Below the pieces are notes generated by a model. That model saw nothing but the letters and a program-made list of their open reading frames with translations. It made no database searches and was not told the origin of the DNA. From contig DBIA01000021.1 of assembly GCA_002296525.1 (NCBI GenBank), positions 62,001 through 126,000 of the forward strand: a stretch of DNA of 64,000 bases, in the 5' to 3' direction. This DNA comes from Candidatus Neomicrothrix sp. UBA814 (GTDB taxonomy: Bacteria > Actinomycetota > Acidimicrobiia > Acidimicrobiales > Poriferisodalaceae). The position numbers were made by a program, and so were the translations under genes. Positions 32,718 to 41,856 of this stretch are shown in pieces. How positions within the stretch are numbered: the stretch's first letter is position 1; each line of letters begins with the position of its first letter.

Positions 32718-35700
32718 CTATGAGGTGACCTTTTCGCTCAGAACCCGCGAAGATCCGCCCGAGGCCATCGATATTCCGTAAAGAACATCAGCGGCTTCCA
32801 TCGTACGTTTTTGGTGACTGACGATAACTAACTGAGCTTCTTCTCTAAATTCAGCAACTAGTTCTAGGAATCGATGCAAGTTGATGTCATCCAAAGCAGC
32901 CTCGACTTCGTCCATGACATAGAACGGTGAAGGCCGACTTCGAAAAATCGCGAATAGGAAGGCCAATGCTGTCAGCGATCGCTCTCCGCCCGAAAGAAGC
33001 GAAAGTTTCCTAACGTTCTTCCCTGATGGTTTTGCCTCCAGTTCGATCCCTGTCTCTAGCATCTGGTTCGCGTCACTGAGAGTCAGTCGACCCTGACCTC
33101 CCGGAAATAACGTTGAGAAGATTTGAGCGAAGTTTTGCGCAACGTCTTTAAACGCAGCCTCGAACACGTCGACTATTTCTGCGTCGACTGCAGCGATAAC
33201 CTTGTTTAACTCCTTGCGACCACTACGAACATCGTCTAGCTGCTCCGCTACGAAGTCATGGCGTTCTTTAAGCGCTTCATATTCTTGAAGTGCCAGGGGG
33301 TTGATTGGGCCCATGCGGCGCAAATCATTTTCAAGTTCTCGGACCCTTGCGGATGGCGTCACTGTTTCTTCCAGCGATGGTTCTGGCGCCGCTAAAGCCT
33401 CCGATGTTTCGGCGTTCAATTCGTTGCGAAGCATTTCTCTAAGGCTGTCGAGCTTGAACCGTCGTTCGGTTTCAGCTAACTCGTTTGACCCCAACAATTC
33501 TTGTGTTTCGGCGAGATTCTTTTCTAGTTCCGTGCGTTCGCTTCGTAGAGCCTCAAGACGATCAGCAATCAGCCTTACTTCTGCGGAAAGTTCAGTGCGT
33601 TTGGCACGCAATTTTCCTACCTCTGAGTCCAAAAGCTCGAACCGCTCTTGCAACAAATCTCGGAGATCAGCCAGAGCTGCCAGGGTTGCCTCTACTCGGA
33701 GAAGATGCTCGCTGTTCTCCTCGCCCTTCTTATTGTTCGCGTCTAACTGGTCAGAGATCTCCGCATGACGATCTTTGACTCTTTGCTCCCGTTCCGCCGC
33801 TGCTTTTTTACTCGTTTCGAGTTCAACTCGACTCTGTGCCGTTGCCCTAATTCGTTGCTCTAAGTCCTGCCGCTGACTGTGAGCTTCCGCTGCAGCAGAT
33901 CGCTCAAGAGTTTCGGCCGCTTCGAGTTCCAGAAGTCGTCCTTCTAGGTCAGCAACCCTGGGCTTGTCCCGCTCCAACGCTTGACTAATTTCATCAACTC
34001 TCGCGGTGAAAATTTCGCGTTCAGAAATTAAATCGCGACGCTGACGTTGCACCTTTTCAATTCCATCGGCTGACCGAGACAGCTGGTCATCGTTGGTATC
34101 TAACCGCTGCTGCGTTTCGCTAAGTATGCGACGAGCGTCCACGCAGTCAGCCTCCGCGACCACGCGCTCAGAATCTGCAGCCTCTCTTCGAGCGGCTGCG
34201 ATTTGAACATAGTCACGAGCTTCTTCTAGCGCTAGAGCAGCCGATGTCCTCTCCCGAGGCGACACGCTCCAGCCGCTCGGCCCAAAACAGTCCCCATTTG
34301 TTGTTACAACCGTCAATTCTGGTTGCTCTAAAGCTGCGTCTATTGCTTGCACCCAGCCGCCTTCAATACAGATGGCAGTCGACAATAGGGAATCAAGGAG
34401 AGTGTCCACATGAGAGTTTGATCCGGTGACTCGCCCACGTAAGGCATTGGTGACTTCTGATTTCTCTGCATCGTTACTTGGACTATGGGCGGTAAGTATC
34501 GAACCCGGCGCTTCGGAGGTGCCTAGCCGTTCCAACGCAGCGCGGGCGGCTGCGACATCTTCGACAACAACTGAAGCTAAAACACCGCCAATTGCTGCTT
34601 CGACGGCTAGTTCCCATCCTGGCTCGATCTCGATGAGTTCACCAAGCACTCCTAGGACCCCATCGATTTCACGCACTTGCTGTAGGCCCGAATTTGCGAG
34701 TGCTGCCTCAGCTGCAATCTCGAGGGCTTCCACACGAGCTCTCCAGGCTTGCTCGTCTTTGGTCGCTAATTGCTGTTCCTCGCCTAGAGAAGCAACCCTT
34801 TGTTCCGCAAGTTCGGTTTCTTTCTGCGCCAGGTCTAGGTCCTTTACCAATGCTGGTTCGGCATCGGATGCTGATGCAAGCGCAACTTGAAGGAGGTCCA
34901 GACGCTCATCAGCTTCATCAATTTGCTTTGTGAGTTCGTTGATCCGACGCGTCAGCCGTTCTTGCTCTCCGCTGCTTTGCTCCAACCCTCGCTTGAGTGG
35001 TCCAAGTTCACCTCTGACTTCAGCAGCCTTTCGGGCTGCCTCCAATCCAATTAGCGGTCCATCGACCTCAAGTGATTCAATTTCTGATTGCAGTTGTTTC
35101 TCAGTGCGAATTATCTCCCCTAGTTGTTGCTCAACATCTGCACCACGCACAGAAAGGTCATTAAGTTCTTCCGCGAGTCGAGATAACTCTGCTTGAAGCG
35201 TTAACACTACGTCGGACGCCAACAACGCTCCCCGGTCACGCTCCGTCGATTTCGAACGCTCGTCTATGAGAGCAATCAAACCTCGACACCGCTCACGTAA
35301 AGATTCCACTCTCGGAAGTAGATCCGTGCTGGGGTCGCCGGCAGCGGCTAACTGACTTTCCGAGGTACTAATTTCGATGTCGAGCCGGCCTATTTCTCCG
35401 CGCAGTCGCACCTGTTCATTCGCTGCCTCATCCGCCGTGTCTTTGGCTGCGGCTTGGGCCGCTTCAAGGCTGCGGATTTCTTGTCCGGTGAGAAACAGGC
35501 GAATAGATCGCAACTCGTCGGCGACAGCTCCGTGGCGTTTAGCTGCGTCAGCTTGCTTTTCTAATGGACGCAGTTGTCGGCGAACTTCTCTTTGAAGGTC
35601 TTGAAGCCTTGTCAAATTGGCTTCAGTAGCCAGAAGGCGACGTTCTGCACGCTCTTTACGGCGCCGAAATTTAAGTATCCCAGCCGCCTCTTCGACAATC

Positions 35701-36176
35701 GTGCGGCGGTCTTCTGCCCTCGAATTAAGCACCTGGTCGATTTGGCCCTGTGCGACAATGACGTGCTGTTGTCGCCCTACTCCTGCATCGCTGAGTAGTT
35801 CTTGAATATCAAGAAGACGACACGGGACACCATTCAACGAATACTCCGAATCACCTGTCCGGTACAAAGTTCGCGTAACGGTTACCTCAGTAAATTCAAC
35901 CGGCAAGGAGCCAGAGGAGTTATCGATTACCAGACTAACTTCGGCGCGCCCAAGAGCCGGCCGGTCCGGGGTGCCAGCGAATACCACGTCTTCCATTTTC
36001 CCCGAGCGGACAGTGGTTGGTCCTTGAGCACCTAAAACCCAAGCTATGGCGTCTACAACATTCGATTTACCGCTGCCATTCGGCCCTACGACCACTGTTA
36101 CACCGGGCTCAAACTCGAGCAGAGTTGGGTCTGCGAAAGACTTGAAGCCCTTCATCGTAAGTGATTTAAGAAACAC
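32718..36176 (-). CDS. smc: Chromosome segregation protein SMC
   Basis: SMC forms the condensin ring with ScpA and ScpB. From the GTG at 36176 (VFLKSLTMKGFKSFAD) the protein has 1152 residues. The N-terminal ATPase half has Walker A GPNGSGKSNVVDA; long coiled coil follows; the hinge is in the middle (LGVLGELIEIEPGWELAVEAAIGG to FGPSGWSVSPRE); second coiled coil; the C-terminal half has LSGGERSLTALAFLFA and Walker B PFYVMDEVEAALDDIN. An in-frame ATG 20 codons upstream would add an atypical segment. AGGT lies about ten bases before the GTG. Gene order smc-ftsY-ffh is conserved. Confidence 0.97.
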   Translation of the reverse strand: MFLKSLTMKGFKSFADPTLLEFEPGVTVVVGPNGSGKSNVVDAIAWVLGAQGPTTVRSGKMEDVVFAGTPDRPALGRAEVSLVIDNSSGSLPVEFTEVTVTRTLYRTGDSEYSLNGVPCRLLDIQELLSDAGVGRQQHVIVAQGQIDQVLNSRAEDRRTIVEEAAGILKFRRRKERAERRLLATEANLTRLQDLQREVRRQLRPLEKQADAAKRHGAVADELRSIRLFLTGQEIRSLEAAQAAAKDTADEAANEQVRLRGEIGRLDIEISTSESQLAAAGDPSTDLLPRVESLRERCRGLIALIDERSKSTERDRGALLASDVVLTLQAELSRLAEELNDLSVRGADVEQQLGEIIRTEKQLQSEIESLEVDGPLIGLEAARKAAEVRGELGPLKRGLEQSSGEQERLTRRINELTKQIDEADERLDLLQVALASASDAEPALVKDLDLAQKETELAEQRVASLGEEQQLATKDEQAWRARVEALEIAAEAALANSGLQQVREIDGVLGVLGELIEIEPGWELAVEAAIGGVLASVVVEDVAAARAALERLGTSEAPGSILTAHSPSNDAEKSEVTNALRGRVTGSNSHVDTLLDSLLSTAICIEGGWVQAIDAALEQPELTVVTTNGDCFGPSGWSVSPRERTSAALALEEARDYVQIAAARREAADSERVVAEADCVDARRILSETQQRLDTNDDQLSRSADGIEKVQRQRRDLISEREIFTARVDEISQALERDKPRVADLEGRLLELEAAETLERSAAAEAHSQRQDLEQRIRATAQSRVELETSKKAAAEREQRVKDRHAEISDQLDANNKKGEENSEHLLRVEATLAALADLRDLLQERFELLDSEVGKLRAKRTELSAEVRLIADRLEALRSERTELEKNLAETQELLGSNELAETERRFKLDSLREMLRNELNAETSEALAAPEPSLEETVTPSARVRELENDLRRMGPINPLALQEYEALKERHDFVAEQLDDVRSGRKELNKVIAAVDAEIVDVFEAAFKDVAQNFAQIFSTLFPGGQGRLTLSDANQMLETGIELEAKPSGKNVRKLSLLSGGERSLTALAFLFAIFRSRPSPFYVMDEVEAALDDINLHRFLELVAEFREEAQLVIVSHQKRTMEAADVLYGISMASGGSSRVLSEKVTS

Positions 36177-36303
36177 TGAATTTGACCTACCCGGGAAACG
36201 AAAACACCACTGAACAGAGTGGCACTCCGACATCATGCCCTGTCATCGCCGCTTATTGGTTGACCCTCGGGTAGGTATTTTGAATGCCAAGGAAATTTGG
36301 TGA

Positions 36304-37140
36304 CTAGACCTGATAGTCGCAGTAGTAGTGAGTGGTTCCTCCCACTCTCGCCGTCAGCACATCGCCACGACCATTTCGGCTACGTTCGCCACCTCTTCCG
36401 TACACCTCTAGATATTCGTCGTACCCGCCAGGCTCTCCAAAGACATCCGAAATTTGGTCGAGGCTTACCCCACGGTGCTTCACAGCGTTGTGGATCGTCT
36501 CAACGATTGACCGATACAACCTACGTATTTCTTGTGTAATCAGTTGATTAGCAACTCTGTCATGTCGAAGAAGCGCTGCATGAAGGATCTCGTCGCTATA
36601 AATGGGGCCCAAACCAACTACGAACGTTTGATCCATGAGTAATGGTCGCAGCTTCGTGTCGCACTCGAGCAATCTCCGGCCAAAGTCCGTCCACGAGATG
36701 GGTTCGTCGACCGGATCAAAGCCAAGCTCCGCTACTTCTGGGAAGGCTTGATCAATTTCTTCATTCTGAACCAAGTTAACGGTCGCTGATTTCTCACCGT
36801 CGAGCAATCGCAATTGTCCCTTCTGGGTGAAAGTGATGATCAATTGCGTGTCAGGTTCTTTCTGGTCTTTGTTGACTGCTCTGCGCAGCGTTCCGCCGGG
36901 GCCAAGGTTGATGACTAAAGATTCACCACTACCCACGTCAAGGCAAATCAGCATGCCAACACGCTTGACACTTGAGATTTTGCGCCCAGAGAGTGACTTC
37001 GTCAGCCCATTTTTATTTGCTTGACCCGGAATTAGACGCTTTGGCCCGAGCACATCTACCTCTTTTATCTTCAGGCCACCGATTTCCCGGTCGAGATCAC
37101 GTCGGGCGGTTTCAAGTTCAGGGAGTTCCAGCATGTTCAA
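36304..37140 (-). CDS. Degenerate Fpg/MutM-family protein, probably not a glycosylase
   Basis: The 278-residue protein aligns along its whole length with formamidopyrimidine-DNA glycosylases and lies in the usual actinobacterial mutM position between rnc and smc. Key residues are missing. The family starts MPELPE, with Pro2 as the nucleophile; here it is MLELPELE, so Pro is Leu. The conserved RR-GK-YLL lysine reads KRVGMLI. The usual HLGMSG reads NLGPGGTL, and G-I-G-N-IYSDEIL reads GLGPIYSDEIL. The C-terminal zinc finger, normally four cysteines, retains one (THYYCDYQV). The fold, including the helix-two-turn-helix part, seems intact. It is an open frame with no stop or frameshift, so probably a maintained pseudoenzyme or a protein with a changed activity rather than a decaying gene. 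The start may be the second ATG at 37134. Confidence 0.85.
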   Translation of the reverse strand: MNMLELPELETARRDLDREIGGLKIKEVDVLGPKRLIPGQANKNGLTKSLSGRKISSVKRVGMLICLDVGSGESLVINLGPGGTLRRAVNKDQKEPDTQLIITFTQKGQLRLLDGEKSATVNLVQNEEIDQAFPEVAELGFDPVDEPISWTDFGRRLLECDTKLRPLLMDQTFVVGLGPIYSDEILHAALLRHDRVANQLITQEIRRLYRSIVETIHNAVKHRGVSLDQISDVFGEPGGYDEYLEVYGRGGERSRNGRGDVLTARVGGTTHYYCDYQV

Positions 37141-37147
37141 TTATTCC

Positions 37148-37876
37148 TTACGTGGTCGATCGATCAGGTTCGGTTGTTGCTTTGAGGGTCTGCCAGGCAT
37201 GGGCGGCAGCCGCTTGCTCAGCTTGTTTCTTGGATGTTCCTTGACCTTCCCCTTGAACGCTGCCGCCGAACCAGACCTGCGAATGGAAGGACTTGTTGTG
37301 ATCGGGGCCGCTATCGGTCACGACATAGTTCGGTGAGTCGCCATAGGACCGCACGACGAATTCTTGCAACCTGGTTTTGGCGTCGTCGACACCAGGGTCA
37401 TCGGCTACTTGTGTCATTCGTTGCTTCAAGGCTTCAAGTACGAAGGCTTCTGCTGGCTCCATACCCCCGTCAAGGTAAATAGCCCCTAAAAGCGCTTCAA
37501 AGGCATCACAGAGAAGTGATTCCTTGCCTCTACCCCCGGATCGTTCTTCGCCGACTCCTAGCAGCAAAGCGCTGCCTAGATCGTAGCGCTGCGCTACCTC
37601 TGCCAAAGACGAAGAGTTCACCACCGACGATCTCGCTTGGGCTAGGTCGCCCTCATTCCAGTCAGGATGAATGCGGTATAGGTGAGAGGTGACGCAATAT
37701 CCAAGCACAGCGTCACCCAAAAGCTCCAGCCGCTCGTTCGACGGAGAGTTGCCTCGCTCAGCGCACCAACTTCTGTGAGACATGGCAAGTTGCAAAAGGC
37801 TGGGGTCCTCAAAGCAGTACCCGACGCGATCGGCAAACAGTCGCAGCCGATCTTCGACCTCTAAGGTTCTAGCCAA
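37148..37876 (-). CDS. rnc: Ribonuclease III
   Basis: RNase III cuts double-stranded RNA in rRNA and mRNA processing. The 242 residues carry the catalytic signature NERLELLGDAVLGY (residues 47-60, with the key Glu and Asp), the second acidic site around ALLGAIYLDGGM, and a C-terminal double-stranded-RNA-binding domain ending GTSKKQAEQAAAAHAWQTLK. It overlaps the acyl carrier protein gene by 8 bases and precedes the Fpg-like gene by 7. Confidence 0.97.
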   Translation of the reverse strand: MARTLEVEDRLRLFADRVGYCFEDPSLLQLAMSHRSWCAERGNSPSNERLELLGDAVLGYCVTSHLYRIHPDWNEGDLAQARSSVVNSSSLAEVAQRYDLGSALLLGVGEERSGGRGKESLLCDAFEALLGAIYLDGGMEPAEAFVLEALKQRMTQVADDPGVDDAKTRLQEFVVRSYGDSPNYVVTDSGPDHNKSFHSQVWFGGSVQGEGQGTSKKQAEQAAAAHAWQTLKATTEPDRSTT

Positions 37877-38159
37877 TTCGGGCCATCACATAGTCGATAG
37901 CGTCGCGAACTGTCTTTAGGTCTTCTAGATCTTCATCTTCTATCCGAAATCCCACCGTACGTTCAGAGAGTTCCTCTTCGAGGCCCTCTACAAGTTCGAT
38001 TAAAGCAAGGGAATCTGCCTCGAGATCCTCTACAAACGATGAGGACTCTGTGATACGGCCCGGATCAATTTCAAGGATGTCCGACAGTTGGTCGCGAATT
38101 ATGTCAAATACTGACTCTCGGTCCGGTTGGCTTTGTTCGACGTGTGTTTCGGCGGGCAA
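37869..38159 (-). CDS. acpP: Acyl carrier protein
   Basis: A small acidic carrier protein with the phosphopantetheine site DSLALIELVEGLEEEL (Ser of DSL modified), preceded by SSFVEDLEA. It shuttles fatty acyl chains in type II fatty-acid synthesis. The frame is open up to a GTG at 38207, but a TTG at 38159 has AGGAG five bases ahead and gives a 96-residue protein closer to family size, so TTG is preferred. The placement plsX-acp-rnc is conserved (plsX-fab-acp-rnc in many bacteria), here without fab genes. It overlaps rnc by 8 bases. Confidence 0.9.
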   Translation of the reverse strand: MPAETHVEQSQPDRESVFDIIRDQLSDILEIDPGRITESSSFVEDLEADSLALIELVEGLEEELSERTVGFRIEDEDLEDLKTVRDAIDYVMARIG

Positions 38160-38274
38160 TACGACTCCTATGGACGGTATCCGATGTTCTAACCATAGCA
38201 GAAACACCTATATAGCACTTTGAGTGAGGTTTATCACCAAAATACCACTAAAGGTAGTTGCAAGGTGATTGGGT

Positions 38275-39240
38275 CTAGTAAGCGACCGCTGAGGTCAGTT
38301 CGGCGACAAGTTCGCGTTCAACCATATCTTTAGCCACTCGACATGCATTTAAAATCGCAGTGGGCCCAGCTGAACCATGGCTGATAATGGCCACCCCATT
38401 AACCCCAAGCAACATTGCTCCACCCACAGCATCCGGATTGAGTTCCGCCGCTATTGGCGCCAGATGACCTAGCGCCTCGACTCCTACAGAGGCTGCTTCT
38501 TCGCTGGTCAATGCAGCGATTATCTCTCCAACGAGAAATTGGAGCGTGCCTTCTAATGTTTTCAAGATCACATTCCCGGTGAATCCATCCGCCACCAGAA
38601 CGTCCACATCACCACTGAGAACGTCACGTCCTTCGACATTGCCAATGAAGTTAATTGTGGTGTCCTCTGCCAGCAGTCGATGTGTGTCTTTCACCAACTG
38701 GTTGCCTTTTTCAGGCTCTTCTCCAATAGAGACCAATCCAACACGGGGTGTCTGCAAGTCGTAGCGAACTTGGCTAAACGCTGAACCCATCCGAGCAAAC
38801 TGTTGCAGCCAATCAGGCTGACAGTCAGCCATGGCACCTGAGTCAAGCAGAACCTTGGGAGGCCCATCCGGCACTGGAAGAGTGGTTGCTATGGCAGGAC
38901 GACTAACGCCCTTGATCCGTTTCATCCTTAAAAGGGCTGCGGCTGCTACGGCCCCTGTGTTTCCAGCACTCACCATTGCCGAGCAATGTCCATCTCGAAC
39001 CAATTCCGCGGCGCGCACTATCGATGAGTCTTTCTTATTCCGGACAGCGCGTCCCGGCTCCTCTGCCATCCCTATAATCTCGGAAGCAGCATGCAAAACA
39101 ATGTCGCCACAGTCACCCACTAACCCGGGGTCTCCGACCAACTCGACAGGAATACCGGCATCTATCGCTGCGCGGACGCCTTCAACCACGATTGAAGGGG
39201 CGTTATCGCCACCCATGGCGTCGACAACAACCGGCTTCAT
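38275..39240 (-). CDS. plsX: Phosphate acyltransferase PlsX
   Basis: PlsX makes acyl-phosphate from acyl-ACP for phospholipid synthesis. The 321 residues start KPVVVDAMGGDNAP and show SIVRAAELVRDGHCSAMVSAGNTGA, VSIGEEPEKGNQLVKDTHRLL and DGFTGNVILKTLEGT, the standard family motifs. The ATG is 15 bases after the rpmF stop. Neighbouring acyl carrier protein supplies its substrate. Confidence 0.96.
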   Translation of the reverse strand: MKPVVVDAMGGDNAPSIVVEGVRAAIDAGIPVELVGDPGLVGDCGDIVLHAASEIIGMAEEPGRAVRNKKDSSIVRAAELVRDGHCSAMVSAGNTGAVAAAALLRMKRIKGVSRPAIATTLPVPDGPPKVLLDSGAMADCQPDWLQQFARMGSAFSQVRYDLQTPRVGLVSIGEEPEKGNQLVKDTHRLLAEDTTINFIGNVEGRDVLSGDVDVLVADGFTGNVILKTLEGTLQFLVGEIIAALTSEEAASVGVEALGHLAPIAAELNPDAVGGAMLLGVNGVAIISHGSAGPTAILNACRVAKDMVERELVAELTSAVAY

Positions 39241-39255
39241 ATTCGATATGACTCG

Positions 39256-39435
39256 TTAGCCGACTTCGACCGCTTGGCGACCCGCGTACCAACCGCAGTT
39301 GCCACAGACCCTATGAGGCAATTTCGCTGCACCACAACGCGGACAAGTACTGCGAGACGAGGGACGAAGTTTCCATGCTGCTGCTCGACGACTGCGTGTT
39401 TTTGACTTAGAAGTCTTTTTCTTTGGAACGGCCAT
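39256..39435 (-). CDS. rpmF: 50S ribosomal protein L32
   Basis: A 59-residue L32: MAVPKKKTSKSKTRSRRA, then a zinc ribbon with CPRCGAAKLPHRVCGNCGWY (two CxxC pairs). The four cysteines are intact, so this is the zinc-binding form. The frame continues 39 codons upstream, but ATG at 39435 has GAGGT ahead and is the canonical start. It sits between the DUF177 gene and plsX, the conserved order. Confidence 0.96.
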   Translation of the reverse strand: MAVPKKKTSKSKTRSRRAAAWKLRPSSRSTCPRCGAAKLPHRVCGNCGWYAGRQAVEVG

Positions 39436-39645
39436 CGTCGACCTCAACAAATTGGCACGGCAAAACTCGCCGGCAAGCGAATAGGGGCCCGATTTAGTTC
39501 CAGTGACCAGTCTTAGCCAAGCAACGCGGATCGGTGTCTCAAGCGCCAACAACTACCAGCGCAAACTTAGAGGCTACCCGAATGGAGTTCGACCTACTAC
39601 TGAAGCACCTACTTGAATAGCGAACTGAGACACTTTGTTCATTCT

Positions 39646-40200
39646 TCACTCTTCCTCAAACACCAGCTCGTCTAATGCCGCCCAACGCGGGTCTCTCAAG
39701 TCAGATTCCGACACTTCTTCCGAGGACTCATTTTTTTTCTCCCCGTAACTCGGTGCTGCTTCAGAACACTCTTGAACATTTAGACATCGCACCACACCGA
39801 CAGGGAGCTCCAGGAGGATCGCTTCTCGAACCATGACCGTCAGATCAAGGAACTCGTCGCCCAACAAATACGACTCACCTTCTCGCGGATTTTGCTCAAA
39901 TAATTCTTCGATTTCTGCCGCAGCTTGGCCATCTATTTGACGCAAACAGCGCGCACAATCGGCAATCCAATTAACCGCAACCTTGCCACTAACTGCGACT
40001 CCTTCACTAACTTTGTCCAACACGAGATTTATCGCAACGAGACGGTCCGAAGGGATAAGAACATCACCAATCTGCAGAGGAGCCTCCAAGTCTTCCAACT
40101 GTGCCGCACTTACCTCAACTTGCCAGGTTCGAATCGGCTCTAGGCGTTGAAGTCTCTCCAATGGGACCCTCAGAGCAGACAAAGAACTCTCATTGTTCAA
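39646..40200 (-). CDS. DUF177/YceD-family protein
   Basis: A 184-residue protein of the YceD/DUF177 family, which is associated with 23S rRNA accumulation and is nearly always encoded upstream of rpmF. The family's cysteine motif is visible as WIADCARCLRQIDG (about residue 90), with a later CLNVQEC region. The C-terminus is acidic and ends in RWAALDELVFEEE, the typical 'D-R-W-x-x-L-x-x-L' ending. It overlaps the upstream coiled-coil gene by four bases. The molecular activity of the family is not settled. Confidence 0.88.
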   Translation of the reverse strand: MNNESSLSALRVPLERLQRLEPIRTWQVEVSAAQLEDLEAPLQIGDVLIPSDRLVAINLVLDKVSEGVAVSGKVAVNWIADCARCLRQIDGQAAAEIEELFEQNPREGESYLLGDEFLDLTVMVREAILLELPVGVVRCLNVQECSEAAPSYGEKKNESSEEVSESDLRDPRWAALDELVFEEE

Positions 40201-40745
40201 TTCTCATCCTGGTCAAAGACCCCAGAAGCTGAGGGGGTTTGAGGGTCCGACTCGACATCAGGTTCTGGTTCGGGCATTTGCGGTTGCAAGAGCGACCTCG
40301 CGTTCATCACTTGACTCTGAATCTTTTCAAGAGCTACCGCGAACTTCTCAAGCTTTTCATCGAGGTAGTCGTCAACTTCGTGTTGTCGTCTTCGAGCTTG
40401 AGCTTCCGCCTGTTCAACTGTTTGACGAGCCTTTAGTTCAGCTGACCTCACGACTTCGGTTCGCTGAACCATCTGAGCTACGCGGGTTCGAGCTTCTTCA
40501 ATAACAAGTCCCGCGTCGACCCTCGCCTTTGACAGAAGATCCTCTCGCTCTTTTAAGAGCCATCTTGCTTCTCTTACTTCTTCGGGCAATTCCGTTAGAG
40601 CGGCCTCCAATAAATCAACAATTTCATCCCTGCTGACCATCACCGACGTAGAAAGAGGCATTGGGCGTGCCGCGTTAATCACGTCAATCACCCGACGCAC
40701 TAAAGCTTCTACACCGGGACCGCTTAAGGGTGCGGCCTCTGTCAC
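40197..40745 (-). CDS. DivIVA-like coiled-coil protein (SepIVA-like)
   Basis: A 182-residue soluble protein that is mostly a long coiled coil from about residue 40 to 150 (LLEAALTELPEEVREARWLLKEREDLL, then VIEEARTRVAQMV and AEAQARRRQHEVDDYLDEKLEKFA). The segment order and the genomic position between coaD and the DUF177 gene match the mycobacterial SepIVA (Rv2927c) type, a DivIVA-domain protein needed for septation. SepIVA assignment is therefore inference from context and helix pattern. It overlaps coaD and the DUF177 gene by four bases each, indicating tight co-expression. Confidence 0.75.
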   Translation of the reverse strand: MTEAAPLSGPGVEALVRRVIDVINAARPMPLSTSVMVSRDEIVDLLEAALTELPEEVREARWLLKEREDLLSKARVDAGLVIEEARTRVAQMVQRTEVVRSAELKARQTVEQAEAQARRRQHEVDDYLDEKLEKFAVALEKIQSQVMNARSLLQPQMPEPEPDVESDPQTPSASGVFDQDEN

Positions 40746-41221
40746 TTGGGCATCTTCTCTCGGAGGCGCTCAGCGACTGAGTCGGGTACAAGGTGTGAAC
40801 AGTCAGTCCCGAATAGGGTGATATCCCGAATGTACTTGGACGCAATAAATGAGTTTTCGCTGCTTGAAGGCAGAAACACTGTTTCGACGCCACTAACAGA
40901 TTTGTTTGTCTGAGCCATCTGCAGTTCCGACTCAAAATCGGCTGAACTCCTGAGGCCTTTCACTATGAAATCAACATTTAGGCGCTGAGCTAAGTCGACA
41001 ACGAGTTCTCCGAACTGCACAACCTCGACGTTCGTCAAATGCGCGCATGCTTCTGCAAGCATTGAGATTCGCTCTTCGTCATCAAATAGAGGCGAAGACT
41101 TTTGCGGATTTCTCATTACCGCCACCACAACGTGATCAAACATGCGACTTGACGCAGCGCAAATTTCCATGTGGCCGTTATGAACAGGGTCAAACGACCC
41201 CGGATAAAGAACCTTAACCAC
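40742..41221 (-). CDS. coaD: Phosphopantetheine adenylyltransferase
   Basis: CoaD joins ATP and 4'-phosphopantetheine in coenzyme A synthesis. The 159 residues contain YPGSFDPVHNGHMEI (nucleotidyltransferase motif with T/SFDP and HxGH), VVAVMRNPQKSS, GLRSSADFESELQMAQTN, and ENSFIASKYIRDI (ISS-like motif). Full length. Overlaps the downstream coiled-coil gene by four bases, and lies near rsmD, which is typical. Confidence 0.96.
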   Translation of the reverse strand: MVKVLYPGSFDPVHNGHMEICAASSRMFDHVVVAVMRNPQKSSPLFDDEERISMLAEACAHLTNVEVVQFGELVVDLAQRLNVDFIVKGLRSSADFESELQMAQTNKSVSGVETVFLPSSSENSFIASKYIRDITLFGTDCSHLVPDSVAERLREKMPK

Positions 41222-41312
41222 GAGCGTCTCCTCGCCTAACGGTTCGGTCTATACAAAACGGTACCGATCCTGAGCGAAATCCTCCACTGTCAACACCTCA
41301 AATTCACGGAAA

Positions 41313-41834
41313 TCAACCGTCATCCCTTTTGATCGGCAGCAAAATAGTCACCATTGCTCGCCCGTACTTTCGCGAACGCACGACCTCCCAGCCTTCTAAA
41401 GCCTCGATAGCACTATCGCTCTCAGCCACCACAACTGCCTTACCCGCTGCCGTCAACAATCGGTTCCAATCATCAAATCCATAGGGCGGATCCGCTAAGA
41501 CGAGATCGACCTCAAGCGACTCGAGCTTTTGGAGCGCGTCTCCTTGGATCACCCTTCCATATATGGCCAGCCCCTCTAGATTGTCTTTGATGGTTCGACA
41601 GGATTCGGCGCTCTTATCAACAAAATAGGCTTCCTCGGCTCCGCGCGATAAGGCTTCGATACCAAGAGCACCTGAACCTGCAAAGAGGTCTACGACTCGG
41701 CAACCTTTAGGTAAGCCAAGGCTATACAACATGTTAAAGATCGCTTCTCTCGCTCGATCGGAAGTAGGTCGAACTGTTTCATCCCGGGGAGCCGCGATTC
41801 GGCGACCGCTCAATTCTCCTCCAACAATGCGCAT
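41313..41834 (-). CDS. rsmD: 16S rRNA (guanine966-N2)-methyltransferase
   Basis: RsmD methylates G966 of 16S rRNA. The 173 residues start MRIVGGELSGRRI, then RPTSDRAREAIFNMLYS, the SAM motif DLFAGSGALGIEALSRGAEEA, and the catalytic LADPPYGF. All motifs are intact. The gene is 91 bases upstream of coaD on the same strand. Confidence 0.96.
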   Translation of the reverse strand: MRIVGGELSGRRIAAPRDETVRPTSDRAREAIFNMLYSLGLPKGCRVVDLFAGSGALGIEALSRGAEEAYFVDKSAESCRTIKDNLEGLAIYGRVIQGDALQKLESLEVDLVLADPPYGFDDWNRLLTAAGKAVVVAESDSAIEALEGWEVVRSRKYGRAMVTILLPIKRDDG

Positions 41835-41856
41835 GTCACGACACTAACGGCACACT

